DNA of 64,000 nt from an uncultured Pseudomonas sp. (GCF_913777995.1 NZ_CAJYVE010000024.1:248001-312000), one strand, 5' to 3'. Shown: positions 33,495 to 44,763, numbered from the stretch's first letter. Program-made: numbers and translations. The notes: generated from the sequence alone by a model not told the origin.

Positions 33495-33947
33495 TCAGTG
33501 GACTCCTTGGTATTGGCCGATCGGCGAATGCCGGCGCACGCCAGGCTCACGCTCACCCACGCCGCTCAGCAGGCGCTGGGGGCGCGGGTACTCACCGTGT
33601 TCGCTGATGAAATTCAGCAGCTCGGCATAGGTGTGGTTGCTGTGGCGCAAGGCCGCCTGGCGCAGGGCTTCGGGCAGCCGTGGGTTCTGAACGGCCTGCA
33701 GCAGCCGCTGATGGATAGCGCAGAGGTATTCGGCGCTCTCCTCCGGCTGCCCCAGGCTCAGGTGCAGGTCGGCCAGGTTGTGATGGGAAATGACGCAGGC
33801 GGCCACGGCTTCGTCCGCGTCCGCCCAGCGCTCGAGCAGCACCTGGGCGAGCGCCAGGGCCTGAAGGTACAACTCACGAGCCTCGACCCAGTCGCCGAGG
33901 TTGAAACAGCGATTGGCCTGTTCGATGGTGCGTTTCCAATGCTGCAT
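33495..33947 (-). CDS. OrfX of the fagA-fumC-orfX-sodA operon, function unknown
   Basis: 150-residue helical protein. The first 100 residues look like two or three tetratricopeptide-type helix pairs ([40 protein letters not shown]). The ATG at 33947 has GGAGGTG upstream, a much better site than any earlier start. It stops 1 nt before the sodA ATG. In P. aeruginosa the same unnamed gene lies in this operon, so expression under iron limitation is likely. No enzymatic motif is seen. Confidence 0.8.
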   Translation of the reverse strand: MQHWKRTIEQANRCFNLGDWVEARELYLQALALAQVLLERWADADEAVAACVISHHNLADLHLSLGQPEESAEYLCAIHQRLLQAVQNPRLPEALRQAALRHSNHTYAELLNFISEHGEYPRPQRLLSGVGEREPGVRRHSPIGQYQGVH

Positions 33948-33978
33948 GATCACCTCCAGAACGCCGGGCGCGACTCGC

Positions 33979-35347
<1,369 letters not shown>

Positions 35348-35355
<8 letters not shown>

Positions 35356-35731
35356 CGGAATGTCCTTGCAGCAGTTCAGTGAGAGAAATCGAAGGTTGCA
35401 GCACGCAACTGGCCAGCTCATGGGCGCAGGCGCGCCATTGGCGGTCGCTCGCCAGGGTCTTGAGATCCCGCAGCGGCCGCCAGCACTGGTCCAGGCACAG
35501 GCAGCGCCAGTGCCACGGCAGCACTGTGTCGCGGGCGGTGTCGAGCAACAGGCGGAAGGAGGCCTGGGCGATATGGCGATTGGGAATGCCCTTGAAGCGG
35601 GCCAGATAGCGGCCTTCGGCGAGGTAGTGATCGATGAGGCGAGGCTCGTCCGGGTCGAGCCCGCAACGGATCCGCAGACCCAGTGCATTCCAGCTTTGCA
35701 GCTGCGGCAATTCATGCAGGACAGACGCCAT
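35348..35731 (-). CDS. fagA: Fur-associated gene A product (FagA)
   Basis: 127-residue protein of unknown biochemical function, first gene of the Fur-regulated fagA-fumC-orfX-sodA operon of Pseudomonas. It has several Cys and Trp residues (LPWHWRCLCLDQCW) that could bind metal, though this is untested. GAGAGGGG precedes the ATG, and a Fur box lies 17 nt further upstream. Recognition rests on the operon context and sequence similarity as remembered. Confidence 0.82.
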
Positions 35732-35747
35732 GAGCCCCTCTCATCCA

Positions 35748-35790
35748 ATTAATGATACTCATTATTAATTGAGATTAAGAATCATGACAA
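35748..35790 (-). promoter_or_regulatory. Fur box and promoter of fagA-fumC-orfX-sodA
   Basis: On the minus strand AATAATGAGTATCATTAAT (plus 35748-35766) matches about 15 of 19 positions of the Fur consensus. It overlaps a promoter with -35 TTGTCA (plus 35785-35790), 17-nt spacer and -10 TAATAA (plus 35762-35767). Iron-loaded Fur would therefore block the -10 region. Confidence 0.85.
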
Positions 35791-35831
35791 CCTGGAATTT
35801 GCCGAGGCCGACGAGCGCAAGAATCGGGTAC

Positions 35832-35915
35832 AAGCGGCTTTAGCCGCGAAAATGCCGGTAAAGAAAATACATTTGCTGTGAATGTGACGCCATCTTAGTG
35901 GCTGAAGCCGCCCCT
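35832..35915. repeat. Diverged REP-type inverted repeat
   Basis: Left arm GCGGCTTTAGCCGCGAA (35835-35850) and right arm GTGGCTGAAGCCGCCCC (about 35898-35914), with TGCTGTGAATGTGACGCC between them. The middle part resembles the middle of the element at 55943-56160. Between fagA and the leader at 36095 no gene is seen. Confidence 0.6.
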
Positions 35916-36094
35916 AGCCTGTCGGGCTGATCAAGGAGGAAATTTCGCTTGCCGGGGGCAATTCCTACCCATCAGTCAGGCTTTTCCTGCGGCCAATTCG
36001 CTTTCATTTGTGCGAACTTTCCGAGAAAATTCCGGCCTCTTGCATGGGGTATCGTCGAACACTAGGCTGCGTTCGTCGCTGAATATCAGCGATC

Positions 36095-36276
36095 GGGTTT
36101 AGCAGCCCTTCAGTGATAGATGTTGCACCAGAACCGCTTATGGCGGCTTTGCGTGGGGCACCCTCGGGTGCGCCGGTTTGTTGCATCTATCCACCGGTCT
36201 GCTAACCCGCGACAAAGCCGCCACCTTCCGAGCGTTTAGCAGCGTCCGTCCGGTGGCCCCGAACAGGATAGATGCA
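36095..36276 (+). promoter_or_regulatory. Self-complementary structured leader with two exclusive pairings
   Basis: A central segment (36182-36208) can pair with either of two arms. Upstream: GGGTTTAGCAG (36095-36105) with CTGCTAACCC (36199-36208), and GATAGATG (36115-36122) with CATCTATC (36184-36191). Downstream: TTAGCAG (36236-36242) with CTGCTAA (36199-36205), CCGGTGG (36250-36256) with CCACCGG (36191-36197), and GGATAGATGCA (36266-36276) with TGCATCTATCC (36182-36192). The downstream form buries the GGA of the ribosome-binding site and reaches the ATG at 36277. A separate stem GCACCC/GGGTGC (36158-36171) and an 11-bp match TGGCGGCTTTG/CAAAGCCGCCA (36141-36151 with 36213-36223) add a possible pseudoknot. 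Seen directly; a switching role is inferred. Confidence 0.6.
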
Positions 36277-36483
36277 ATGAAAACCGTAATTCCCGACCCA
36301 CCCTGCCTCGAAGACGCCCTGCTCCACGTCCATAACGTGCTGCGCAGCGCCGCCGCCACCGCCTATGAAAGCGCCGATCAGCTCAACGGCCCGCAACGCG
36401 ATCTGGCGCTGTCTACCCATCACCTGATCGGCCTGGCCCAGTCACTGCTCGACGAAACCCTGGAGCGGCTGGAAACGGCCTGA
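36277..36483 (+). CDS. Small Pseudomonas-type protein (DUF3077/DUF6124-like)
   Basis: 68-residue soluble protein starting MKTVIPDPPCLEDALLHVHN. It matches the short Pseudomonas family that begins with a TPDPP- or VPDPP-type segment followed by a helical hairpin (about 12-65). No function is known; several paralogs per genome are common as far as I recall. The ATG at 36277 is chosen over an earlier frame opening at 36178 because AGGA lies upstream and the conserved start matches. Its translation is probably controlled by the structured leader. Confidence 0.75.
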   Translation: MKTVIPDPPCLEDALLHVHNVLRSAAATAYESADQLNGPQRDLALSTHHLIGLAQSLLDETLERLETA

Positions 36484-36521
36484 TTCAGGAAGGGCTGGTA
36501 GTGGTGCTCCAGCCGCACCCG

Positions 36522-36610
36522 GTAGGAGCGGCTTCAGCCGCGAAGCGACCGCAGGTTCACAACAGATGCAGTGATTTTCCTGGCGCTTTCGCGGCTAAAG
36601 CCGCTCCTAC
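36522..36610. repeat. REP-type inverted repeat (complete copy)
   Basis: Arms GTAGGAGCGGCTTCAGCCGC (start 36522) and GCGGCTAAAGCCGCTCCTAC (end 36610), 23 nt each with one mismatch region, around TTCACAACAGATGCAGTGA. It lies between the small protein and the end of pmbA. The arm and centre recur at 55943-55992. Confidence 0.85.
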
Positions 36611-36628
36611 TGGTGCCGCCTTGAAGGA

Positions 36629-37975
36629 TCAGCTGCCCGCGACGGTCATGCGCTCGATCAGCACCGAGCCGGTGCGAATGTTGCCGCGCAGCTCCAGGTC
36701 GCTGCCCACGGCGACGATCTGGCGGAACATCTCGCGCATGTTGCCGGCAATGGTGACTTCCTGGACCGGGAACTGGATCTCGCCATTCTCTACCCAATAA
36801 CCCGCTGCGCCCCGCGAGTAGTCGCCGGTGACCATGTTCAGGCCGCTGCCCATCAGCTCGGTGACCAGCAGGCCACGCCCCATGCGGCGCAGCAGCGCAG
36901 CCTGGTCCTCGCTGCCGTGGGTGACGAACAGGTTGTGCACACCGCCGGCGTTGGCCGTGCTCGGCATGCCCAGCTTGCGCCCCGAGTAGGTGCTCAGCAC
37001 ATAGGACACCAGGTCGCCATTCTCGACGAACGGCTTGGCGTAAGTCGCCAGCCCGTCGCCGTCGAATGCCGCGCTGCCCAGGGCGCGCATCAGGTGCGGG
37101 CGCTCGTCGATGGTCAGCCACTCAGGGAACAGGCGCTGACCCAGGGTGCCCTCCAGGAAGGATGACTTGCGGTACAGGTTGCCGCCGGAAATCGCCCCCA
37201 GGAAGCTGCTGAACAAGCCCCCGGCCAGCTCGGCCGAGAACAGCACCGGCACTTCGCAGGTCGGCACCGGGCGGGCACCGAGGCGGCTGGCCGCCCGTTG
37301 CGCGGCCTTGCGGCCGATGCTCTGCGCATCACTCAGCAGTTCACCCTGGCGGTTGACGTCATACCAGTAGTCGCGCTGCATCTGGCCGCCGTCTTCGGCG
37401 ATCATCACGCAGCTCAGGCTGTGCCGGGTGGAAGCGTAGCCACCAATGAAACCGTTGCTGTTGCCGTATACCCGGCAGCCCTGATGGGTGTTGAGGGTGG
37501 TGCCATCGGCATTGCGGATGCGGCTGTCGGCTTCGAAGGCCGCCGCCTCGCAGGCCAGGGCTTTCTCGATGGCTTGCTCGGGGCTGATATCCCACGGGTG
37601 GAACAGGTCGAAGTCCTGGATATCCCGCGCCATCAGCGCAGCATCGGCAAGCCCCGCACTGTGGTCTTCGGAGGTGTGCTCGGCAATCGCCAGGGCGGCG
37701 GCGACGGTTTCGCGGATCGCCTCCGGGCCGGTGGCGGAGGTGCTGGCCGAGCCTTTGCGCTGGCCAACGTACAGGGTGATACCGAAACCCTGGTCGCGAT
37801 TGAACTCGACGGTCTCGACTTCGCGCTGGCGCACCGAGGTCGACAACCCTTGGTCCACGGACACCGCCACTTCACAGGCCGTGGCGCCCTGGCGGCGCGC
37901 TTCGGCGATGATCTGCTCGACCTGTTCCTGCAGGGCGGGCAAGGCCTGCGGGCCGACGCTTGGGGTTGCACTCAT
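36629..37975 (-). CDS. pmbA: Metalloprotease subunit PmbA/TldE
   Basis: 448-residue inactive-type partner of TldD. The TldD/TldE heterodimer degrades unfolded peptides and matures some modified peptides. It has the family pattern (VSVDQGLSTSVRQREVETVE; GLLVTELMGSGLNMVTGDYSRG in parts) but no HExxxH motif. The ATG at 37975 (MSATPSVGPQ) is preferred. pmbA and tldD flank the divergent darP gene. Confidence 0.93.
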   Translation of the reverse strand: MSATPSVGPQALPALQEQVEQIIAEARRQGATACEVAVSVDQGLSTSVRQREVETVEFNRDQGFGITLYVGQRKGSASTSATGPEAIRETVAAALAIAEHTSEDHSAGLADAALMARDIQDFDLFHPWDISPEQAIEKALACEAAAFEADSRIRNADGTTLNTHQGCRVYGNSNGFIGGYASTRHSLSCVMIAEDGGQMQRDYWYDVNRQGELLSDAQSIGRKAAQRAASRLGARPVPTCEVPVLFSAELAGGLFSSFLGAISGGNLYRKSSFLEGTLGQRLFPEWLTIDERPHLMRALGSAAFDGDGLATYAKPFVENGDLVSYVLSTYSGRKLGMPSTANAGGVHNLFVTHGSEDQAALLRRMGRGLLVTELMGSGLNMVTGDYSRGAAGYWVENGEIQFPVQEVTIAGNMREMFRQIVAVGSDLELRGNIRTGSVLIERMTVAGS

Positions 37976-38082
37976 GACTTTCTCCATCAAATTCTGCTTT
38001 CGGCACGGCCCGTATACCGAGCGGGCCGGACAAGCGGCCCCCGACTGGTTATCATGGCGCCGTTTATTTTCGGACGGCCCCC

Positions 38083-38604
38083 ATGGTTGATTCTTACGAC
38101 GACTCCCTTGATGGGGAGAAAAGCAAAACCCAGGTAAAACGTGAAATGCAGGCTCTGGTAGAGCTTGGCGAACGCCTGACGACCTTCAAACCCGACCTGC
38201 TGGACAAGCTGCCGCTGACCGACGGCCTGCGCAAGGCACTGGCCGAAGCGCCGAAGCACACGGCCCACGCCGCGCGCAAACGGCACATCCTGTTCATCGG
38301 CAAGCTGATGCGCGACCAGGACCAGGAAGCCATCCTCGCCATGGTCGACCAGCTCGACAGCTCGACCCGCCAGTACAACGAGCGTTTCCATGCCCTGGAG
38401 CGCTGGCGCGACCGGCTGATCGGCGGTGATGACGGCGACCTGGAAAAATTCGTCGCCGAGTACCCCGATGCCGACCGCCAGCAACTGCGCTCGCTGATCC
38501 GCCAGGCCCAGCACGAGGTGGCGCGCAACAAGCCGCCGGCCTCGAGCCGCAAGATCTTCAAATACATCCGCGAAGTGGACGAGCTGCAGCGCGGCCTGCG
38601 CTGA
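38083..38604 (+). CDS. darP: 50S-associated ribosome biogenesis protein DarP (YjgA)
   Basis: 173-residue DUF615 protein, now DarP, a late 50S assembly factor. It is rich in charged helices ([35 protein letters not shown]) and has the family length. It is placed between pmbA and tldD, the order known in many gamma-proteobacteria. Confidence 0.93.
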   Translation: MVDSYDDSLDGEKSKTQVKREMQALVELGERLTTFKPDLLDKLPLTDGLRKALAEAPKHTAHAARKRHILFIGKLMRDQDQEAILAMVDQLDSSTRQYNERFHALERWRDRLIGGDDGDLEKFVAEYPDADRQQLRSLIRQAQHEVARNKPPASSRKIFKYIREVDELQRGLR

Positions 38605-38625
38605 AGCCCTCCCCCTGCACGCCAC

Positions 38626-40065
38626 TCAAGCCCCGGTGCCGCCCACGGTGATCGCATCGAGCTTGAGGGTCGGCTGGCCTACGCCGACCGGCACCGACTG
38701 ACCATCCTTGCCACAGGTGCCGACGCCGCTGTCCAGCGCCAGGTCGTTGCCGACCATCGACACCCGGCTCATGGCCTCGGGCCCGTTGCCGATCAGGGTC
38801 GCACCCTTGACCGGCGTGGTGATGCGCCCGTCTTCGATCAGGTAGGCCTCGCTGGTGGAAAACACGAACTTGCCGCTGGTGATGTCGACCTGACCACCGC
38901 CGAGGTTGGCGCAGTACAGGCCTTTCTTCACCGAGGCGATGATTTCCTGCGGGTCGCTCTGCCCGCCGAGCATGTAGGTGTTGGTCATGCGCGGCATCGG
39001 CAGGTGCGCGTAGGACTCGCGGCGACCGTTGCCGGTACGCGCCACGCCCATCAGCCGGGCGTTGAGCTTGTCCTGCATGTAGCCCTTGAGCACGCCGTTC
39101 TCGATCAGCGTGGTGCACTGGGTCGGAGTGCCTTCATCATCCACGCTCAGCGAACCCCGGCGACCGGCCAGGGTGCCGTCGTCGACGATGGTGCACAGGC
39201 TCGACGCGACCTTTTCGCCCATGCGCCCGCTGTAGGCCGAGCTGCCCTTGCGGTTGAAATCGCCCTCCAGGCCATGCCCGACCGCTTCGTGCAGCAGTAC
39301 GCCGGACCAGCCCGAACCCAGCACCACCGGCAGCGTACCGGCGGGTGCCGGCACCGCTTCGAGGTTCACCAGCGCCTGGCGCAAGGCCTCGCGGGCATAG
39401 CCCATGGCACGGTCTTCGTTGAGGAAATAACGGTAGTCGGTGCGCCCGCCACCGCCGTGCCCGCCACGCTCACGGCGACCGTTCTGCTCGACGATGACAC
39501 TGACATTGAAGCGCACCAGCGGGCGTACATCGGCGGCCAGGCTGCCATCGGCTGCGGCCACCAGGATGCGCTCCCAGACCCCGGCCATGCTCACCGACAC
39601 CTGCTGGATACGTGGGTCGAGGGCACGGGTGGCGACGTCGATGCGCTTGAGCAGCTCGACCTTCTCGGCGCGGCTGAGCACTTCAAGGGGGTTGTCCGGT
39701 GCGTAGAGCTGCGCGACATCCTGGGCACTGAAGGCCTGCACGCGGCCGTTCTGCCCGGCGCGGGAAATCGAACGGGCGGCACGCGCCGCTGCGCTGAGGG
39801 CTTCGAGGTTGATGGCGTTGCTGTAGGCGAAGCCGGTCTTCTCACCGGACTGTGCCCGCACGCCGACGCCCTGGTCGAGGTTGAAGCTGCCTTCCTTGAC
39901 GATGCCGTCCTCAAGGGCCCAGGACTCGGAAATGATGCCCTGGAAATACAGGTCGGCGGCATCGATGCCAGGCCCGGCCAGCTCGCCCAGCACCGACTGC
40001 AGGTTGTCCAGGCTCAGGCCACCGGGGGCCAGGAGATGTTCGCTGACTGAGGACACGTGACTCAT
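38626..40065 (-). CDS. tldD: Metalloprotease TldD
   Basis: 479-residue catalytic subunit of the TldD/TldE protease. The zinc motif HEAVGH lies at 259-264 (His 259, Glu 260, His 264), the HExxxH arrangement typical of TldD. The ATG at 40065 ([12 protein letters not shown]) matches homologs; the open frame to 40302 is not conserved. It follows the nitrilase-family gene by 2 nt and is probably co-transcribed. Confidence 0.95.
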   Translation of the reverse strand: MSHVSSVSEHLLAPGGLSLDNLQSVLGELAGPGIDAADLYFQGIISESWALEDGIVKEGSFNLDQGVGVRAQSGEKTGFAYSNAINLEALSAAARAARSISRAGQNGRVQAFSAQDVAQLYAPDNPLEVLSRAEKVELLKRIDVATRALDPRIQQVSVSMAGVWERILVAAADGSLAADVRPLVRFNVSVIVEQNGRRERGGHGGGGRTDYRYFLNEDRAMGYAREALRQALVNLEAVPAPAGTLPVVLGSGWSGVLLHEAVGHGLEGDFNRKGSSAYSGRMGEKVASSLCTIVDDGTLAGRRGSLSVDDEGTPTQCTTLIENGVLKGYMQDKLNARLMGVARTGNGRRESYAHLPMPRMTNTYMLGGQSDPQEIIASVKKGLYCANLGGGQVDITSGKFVFSTSEAYLIEDGRITTPVKGATLIGNGPEAMSRVSMVGNDLALDSGVGTCGKDGQSVPVGVGQPTLKLDAITVGGTGA

Positions 40066-40067
40066 AT

Positions 40068-40913
40068 TCACTCCGAAGCAGGCCGCACCGCGTCCTGCAC
40101 TGAAAATCGCCGGTGACTCGACACCGGCATCCGCGCCCGGATGGACGCCTGTTCTTCGTTGTCGCGCTGGGCCAGCAGCACGCCCTCGCCCTTGGCCTGC
40201 TCGGCCAGGATGCGCCCCCAAGGGTCGACGATCGCCGCCTGCCCCCAGGTTTCCCGCGGGCCGGGATGCACGCCGCCCTGCGCGGCGGCCAGCAGGTAGC
40301 ACTGGGTCTCGATGGCGCGGGCGCGGATCAGCACCTCCCAGTGCGCCGCGCCGGTCACCGCCGTGAACGCCGACGGCGCGCTGATCAGCTCGGCACCGGC
40401 TTCACGCAGGGCCGTATACAGCTCCGGGAAGCGCAGGTCGTAGCAGACACTCAGGCCCAGACGCCCGACCGGCGTGTCGGCGACCACGATGCGGCTCCCA
40501 TGAGCATAGTCATCGGATTCACGATAGCGCCCGCGATTGTCCGTCACATCCACATCGAACAGGTGCAGCTTGTCATAGCGTGCGACCTGTGCGCCGTATT
40601 CGTCGATCAGCAGCGAGCAGGCCGTGACCTTGCCATCGGGCTGCCCCTCGGGCGGCAACGGCAAGGTGCCGGCGACTATCCATAACCTGAGGTCGCGGGC
40701 CGCCTGTTTCAACCAGGGCAGCACCGGTCCCTGCCCGGTGGCTTCGGCATGGCCCAGCGCAGCGGCATCGCGCCGCCCCAGCGCCGAGAAGTTTTCCGGC
40801 AGCACCGCCAGGCGCGCGCCCTGCCCGGCCGCCTGCTCCAGCAGGGCACGGGCCTGGCGCAGGTTGGCATCGATGTCGCTCTGGCTGACCATCTGGATGA
40901 CCGCGAATGTCAC
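40068..40913 (-). CDS. Carbon-nitrogen hydrolase (Nit/omega-amidase-like)
   Basis: 281-residue nitrilase-superfamily amidase. The catalytic triad is Glu 40 (VLPENFS), Lys 115 (YDKLHLFD) and Cys 157 (VCYDLRFPE). The closest type is Nit1/Nit2, which hydrolyses deaminated glutathione or alpha-ketoglutaramate. Translation starts at GTG 40913, with GGGAGAG upstream; no ATG fits. The gene sits between yhdP and tldD, and close packing suggests one operon. Confidence 0.87.
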   Translation of the reverse strand: MTFAVIQMVSQSDIDANLRQARALLEQAAGQGARLAVLPENFSALGRRDAAALGHAEATGQGPVLPWLKQAARDLRLWIVAGTLPLPPEGQPDGKVTACSLLIDEYGAQVARYDKLHLFDVDVTDNRGRYRESDDYAHGSRIVVADTPVGRLGLSVCYDLRFPELYTALREAGAELISAPSAFTAVTGAAHWEVLIRARAIETQCYLLAAAQGGVHPGPRETWGQAAIVDPWGRILAEQAKGEGVLLAQRDNEEQASIRARMPVSSHRRFSVQDAVRPASE

Positions 40914-40947
40914 GCTGCTCTCCCGGATAGTGCGGCGGGCCGCGCCA

Positions 40948-43900
40948 TCACTGTGGTTTCTCGAAGGGTTTGTCGAAGGTGATCTTCGGCTCTTTCCAGG
41001 GCCCTTCGACCTTGTACTGGACGCTGGCGAAACGTGCAACGCGGTCGCCCAGCAGCTTGTCAGCGATGAATAGCGCACCACCGATGGCCGGCGCACCGAC
41101 GATCAGCGCGGCGATCGGCAGGTTATTGGTCAGCGGCAGGGTCACCAGCAGCTTGGCATCGACGCGGTCCTTGACCATGTCCAGGGTGCCATCAAGCTCC
41201 AGGTTGCTCGACGGGCCGGTCAGGATAATGGGCTTGCGAGTCACGTAAACGCCATCGCTGGCCACCAGCACACCCTTGACCTTGTCGTAGCTCAGGCCCT
41301 TGCCCAACAGGTCGGAGAAGTCCAGGCGCAGGCGCCGGCCGATGGAGTTGAAGTTGAGCAGGCCGAAGACGCGCAGGGCCTGTGCGCCGCCTTCGACTTC
41401 GACGAACTGGCCGTTGGCGAGGTTGGCATCCAGCGTGCCCGAATAGCGCTTCAGGCCCACCCAGGCCGGCGAGCCGGGCCAACGGCCGTCGATGTCCAGG
41501 TCGAACTTCTCGCTGGTCACCGTGGGCGCGAAGCCCCAGGCCTTGAGCACGTCGCCGAGGTTCTTGCCCGTCACGTGGCCCTTGAGCCAGCTGCTGCTGG
41601 CGCCAGGGGCGCCTTCCCAGCCGCCTTCGCCGGTCAGCTGCAGGCCCTTGAGGCCCAGGCTCATGTCGTTGAAGCGCAGCCCGGCAGGTGTTTGGCGGGT
41701 TTTCAGGCCCCAACTGCCGAGCAGTTGCTCGCCCTGGAACAACTGGTCGATCTTCACATTCAGCGCAGGAATGTTGCGTGGGTCGACATCGCCCAGCGGG
41801 TCAGGTGCGTTGTCCGAGGCCTGCGCGGCCGGATCGGCTGCTGGCAGGCGCACGTACTGCATGGCGATGTCCAGCGGCGCATTCTTGGCATCCGGCAGCG
41901 TGGCGTTGCCCTTGGCCTGGGCACTGTCCAGCGACAACTGCCAGGCCGGGCCGCTGCGTTGCAGCTGCACGCGGGCCTGGTCGAGGGTGGTGCCCATGGC
42001 GGTCAGCTTGCCCAGCTGCACGTCGACACGGTTGAGCAGTTGCCGGGCATTGCCACCCGGGTCGTTGCCGCTGTAGCGCTGCGCCACCGCCTGCCAGGGC
42101 GCGATGTCCAGTTCCGGCAGGCTGCCGCTGACGCGCAGTCCCTTGGCTTGGGGGACCACGGCACCGCCCTGGCCGAGGAACAGCTCGCCACGGCCCTGCA
42201 ACGGGTCGCTGGCCGGCGCGGCCCAGGCCAGATTGGCCATATCGGCGTAGGCCGCGTCATAACGGCGCTCGCTGCCTTGCAGGGTCATGCGCAGTTCGCT
42301 GGCACGCACCTGCTCGGCGCTCTTTCCGAACGGCGCCGGCAGGTCGATGGCCACGCCGCGCAGGTCGGAGGTGATCGCCAGGGGCGTCGAGGCGTCATCC
42401 AGGGTCAGTTGCAACTGGTAGGGAATGTCGCCCGACACCGGGATCGGCTGGTTGAAACCCAGCCATTCGGTGAGGCGCTTGATCTCGATCTGGCTGCTGG
42501 CGGTGATCCGCGTGACATTCGCGCCCGGTTTGCCTTCGGCGAACACCTGTGCCGTCACCGGGCGTCCGAAGGCCTGGCCGCTGATGTTCTTGCCCGACAG
42601 GCCGCGGGCGCTGTCGAAGCGAAAATCGCCCTTGAGCTGGCTCAGTTCCAGGGGCGGGTCAGGCAGCTTGAGGCGCGCGCCCTCGCTGGCGAAATCCACC
42701 ACGACCTTGGGTTCCGGACCCTTTTCCAGCGCAATGTCCAGCTTCAGCGCGCCGTTCAGCGGGCCCTCGCCCTCCCAGCCGGCGAAGGCCTTGGCAGTGC
42801 CGATTGGCGCGCTCTGGAGAATCTTCAAACCATCGACCATGCTGCCGGCGAACTTGCCATCCACCAGCAGGTGGCTGGTCTGCCCGCTTGGCACATGGGG
42901 CACTTCCACCTTCACGTCACTGATCTGGGTATCGAGCATCTGCCCCTTGTCGGCCTTGATGCGCACACCGCTGTTCTCGACATAGACCTTGCCGTTCACG
43001 CCAGTCAGCAACGGCCAGCCGGGTTCTACGGCCAGGGTGGCGTTACCCACGTCGAAGAACAGGCTGATCACCCGCGCGGTGTCGGGCGCGTTCTTGTGCA
43101 GCGAACCCTGGTACTGGAAGAACCCCTGATGCACGTCACCGGCCACCACGGCGGTGCGCAGCCAGTGGTCCAGCGCCGGGGTCAGCACCGCCGGCAGGTA
43201 CTTGCCGGTGTACCGGCCATCGCCGTCGGTCATGCCCACCCGCAGGTCCATATAGTCCTCATGGCCGGGCTTGAGGAAGATGCGAATCAGGAAGTCGGCG
43301 GCGATCTTGCCTTCGTCACCCAGCACCTTGATGTAGGGCGCGACCAGGGTGAAACGCTCTTCGTCGAGGGTCCAGGTCAGGCGCGCATTGGCCTTGGGGT
43401 AGGTCCAGGGTTTGGCGAAGATCGGGTCGAGGTGCAGCATGAAGTCTTCGCTGTCCAGACGCAGTTCGCCCTTGCCCAGATTGCCGCTGATCGCGCCGCT
43501 GACGTTACCGGCCGCCGGGGCGCCGTGGTAGGCGTCGAAGCCGACGCGGTCGAGGTTGGCGGCAAAGCTCAGACGCTCGTCGCCCACCACGTCGGGGCGC
43601 CAGTCGAGCATGACGTTGCGCAGGCCACCGGTCACGTTGAGACGGTTCACCACCTCGCGCAGGGTGTCGGGCAGCGGCGCCAGGGCGTCGAGCAACGGGG
43701 TCAGCGGGGTCAGGTCCAGGCGGTCGGCCTCGACGTGCCAGGCCGCCGGGCGCTCGCCATCGGCCAGGGTCTGCCGCGCGGTCAGGCGGCTTTCCCAGCG
43801 CTGTTCGCCCAGGCTCATGGCCAGGGAGCTGACCTTGGCCTGGTAGCCCTGGTCGCTGTGGGTCAGCCAGGCATTGAGCGCCAGGTTGTCGATTTGCGCC

Positions 43901-44763
43901 GCCTTGCGCTCGGCATAGCGGCCGTTGATGTGCGGCGCATTGAGGCGCACGGCGGCGCTCTGCAAGGCACCGGCGCCCCACTCCAGCCAGAATTCGCCAC
44001 CGGCCTTGAAGGTCGCGACATGCCAGTCGCCGGTCAGGCTCTTTGGCAGCCAGGCGGCCCAGTCGCTCTGTGGCAGGCTCAGGTACACCTGGGCCTGGGC
44101 GTCACGCCAGTGGCTGGCATCGATGCGTGTGTGCACATCCAGCGCCACGGGCTGGCCGTCGGGCAGGTTGAGCCGCGCGTCCAGGCGCTGCTGTCGGGTG
44201 CCGCTGCTCAGGCTGGCATTGACGTAGGTGAAGGTCATCGGCGTCGCATCGTGCGGTTGCACGGTGATCTGGCTGTCGAGCAGCGACAGGTGCGCGACCT
44301 GCTGCAGTTGTTCGAGCACGTGTTCGGGATCGGTGGGCGTATCGTCACGCCGGGGAATGCCCTGCAGGCTCCACTGGCCTTCGGCATCCTGGCTGAGCAC
44401 CACTTGCAGGCCACTGACCTCCAGATGCGCGATGCGTACCTGGCGGGCCTTCAGGCTGGCCCACAGCGCCGGCACCACCCGCACCTGGTCCAGACGCAAG
44501 GCATTGCCACCCTCGCCCACCGTGACGTCATGGGCCAGCAGCACCGGGGCAAAACCGCTCCAGCGGCCCTCCAGGCGGCCGATGCGCAACGGCATGTCCA
44601 GGGCTGCGCCGGCACGGTCTTCCACGTCGGCACGGTATTCAGCCAGCATCGGCGCCAGTTGCCGGCCAAGGCTGACGTACAGGGCCGCCAGGATCAGCAG
44701 CGTGGCGCACAGCCCCAGGCTCCAACGGGTCAGGGTCGCCAGCAGGCGAGACAGGCGAGCCAT
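40948..44763 (-). CDS. yhdP: YhdP-family AsmA-like lipid transport protein
   Basis: 1271-residue envelope protein with one N-terminal transmembrane helix (about 15-32, LGLCATLLILAALYVSL) and a very long repeating beta-groove periplasmic body of the DUF3971/AsmA2 type. In E. coli YhdP, TamB and YdbH move phospholipid to the outer membrane. The C-terminal end has a hydrophobic segment (LTNNLPIAALIVGAPAIGGAL in parts) and PWKEPKITFDKPFEKPQ. An uninterrupted antisense frame of over 1600 codons spans this gene and rng but is a codon-bias shadow. Confidence 0.92.
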   Translation of the reverse strand: MARLSRLLATLTRWSLGLCATLLILAALYVSLGRQLAPMLAEYRADVEDRAGAALDMPLRIGRLEGRWSGFAPVLLAHDVTVGEGGNALRLDQVRVVPALWASLKARQVRIAHLEVSGLQVVLSQDAEGQWSLQGIPRRDDTPTDPEHVLEQLQQVAHLSLLDSQITVQPHDATPMTFTYVNASLSSGTRQQRLDARLNLPDGQPVALDVHTRIDASHWRDAQAQVYLSLPQSDWAAWLPKSLTGDWHVATFKAGGEFWLEWGAGALQSAAVRLNAPHINGRYAERKAAQIDNLALNAWLTHSDQGYQAKVSSLAMSLGEQRWESRLTARQTLADGERPAAWHVEADRLDLTPLTPLLDALAPLPDTLREVVNRLNVTGGLRNVMLDWRPDVVGDERLSFAANLDRVGFDAYHGAPAAGNVSGAISGNLGKGELRLDSEDFMLHLDPIFAKPWTYPKANARLTWTLDEERFTLVAPYIKVLGDEGKIAADFLIRIFLKPGHEDYMDLRVGMTDGDGRYTGKYLPAVLTPALDHWLRTAVVAGDVHQGFFQYQGSLHKNAPDTARVISLFFDVGNATLAVEPGWPLLTGVNGKVYVENSGVRIKADKGQMLDTQISDVKVEVPHVPSGQTSHLLVDGKFAGSMVDGLKILQSAPIGTAKAFAGWEGEGPLNGALKLDIALEKGPEPKVVVDFASEGARLKLPDPPLELSQLKGDFRFDSARGLSGKNISGQAFGRPVTAQVFAEGKPGANVTRITASSQIEIKRLTEWLGFNQPIPVSGDIPYQLQLTLDDASTPLAITSDLRGVAIDLPAPFGKSAEQVRASELRMTLQGSERRYDAAYADMANLAWAAPASDPLQGRGELFLGQGGAVVPQAKGLRVSGSLPELDIAPWQAVAQRYSGNDPGGNARQLLNRVDVQLGKLTAMGTTLDQARVQLQRSGPAWQLSLDSAQAKGNATLPDAKNAPLDIAMQYVRLPAADPAAQASDNAPDPLGDVDPRNIPALNVKIDQLFQGEQLLGSWGLKTRQTPAGLRFNDMSLGLKGLQLTGEGGWEGAPGASSSWLKGHVTGKNLGDVLKAWGFAPTVTSEKFDLDIDGRWPGSPAWVGLKRYSGTLDANLANGQFVEVEGGAQALRVFGLLNFNSIGRRLRLDFSDLLGKGLSYDKVKGVLVASDGVYVTRKPIILTGPSSNLELDGTLDMVKDRVDAKLLVTLPLTNNLPIAALIVGAPAIGGALFIADKLLGDRVARFASVQYKVEGPWKEPKITFDKPFEKPQ

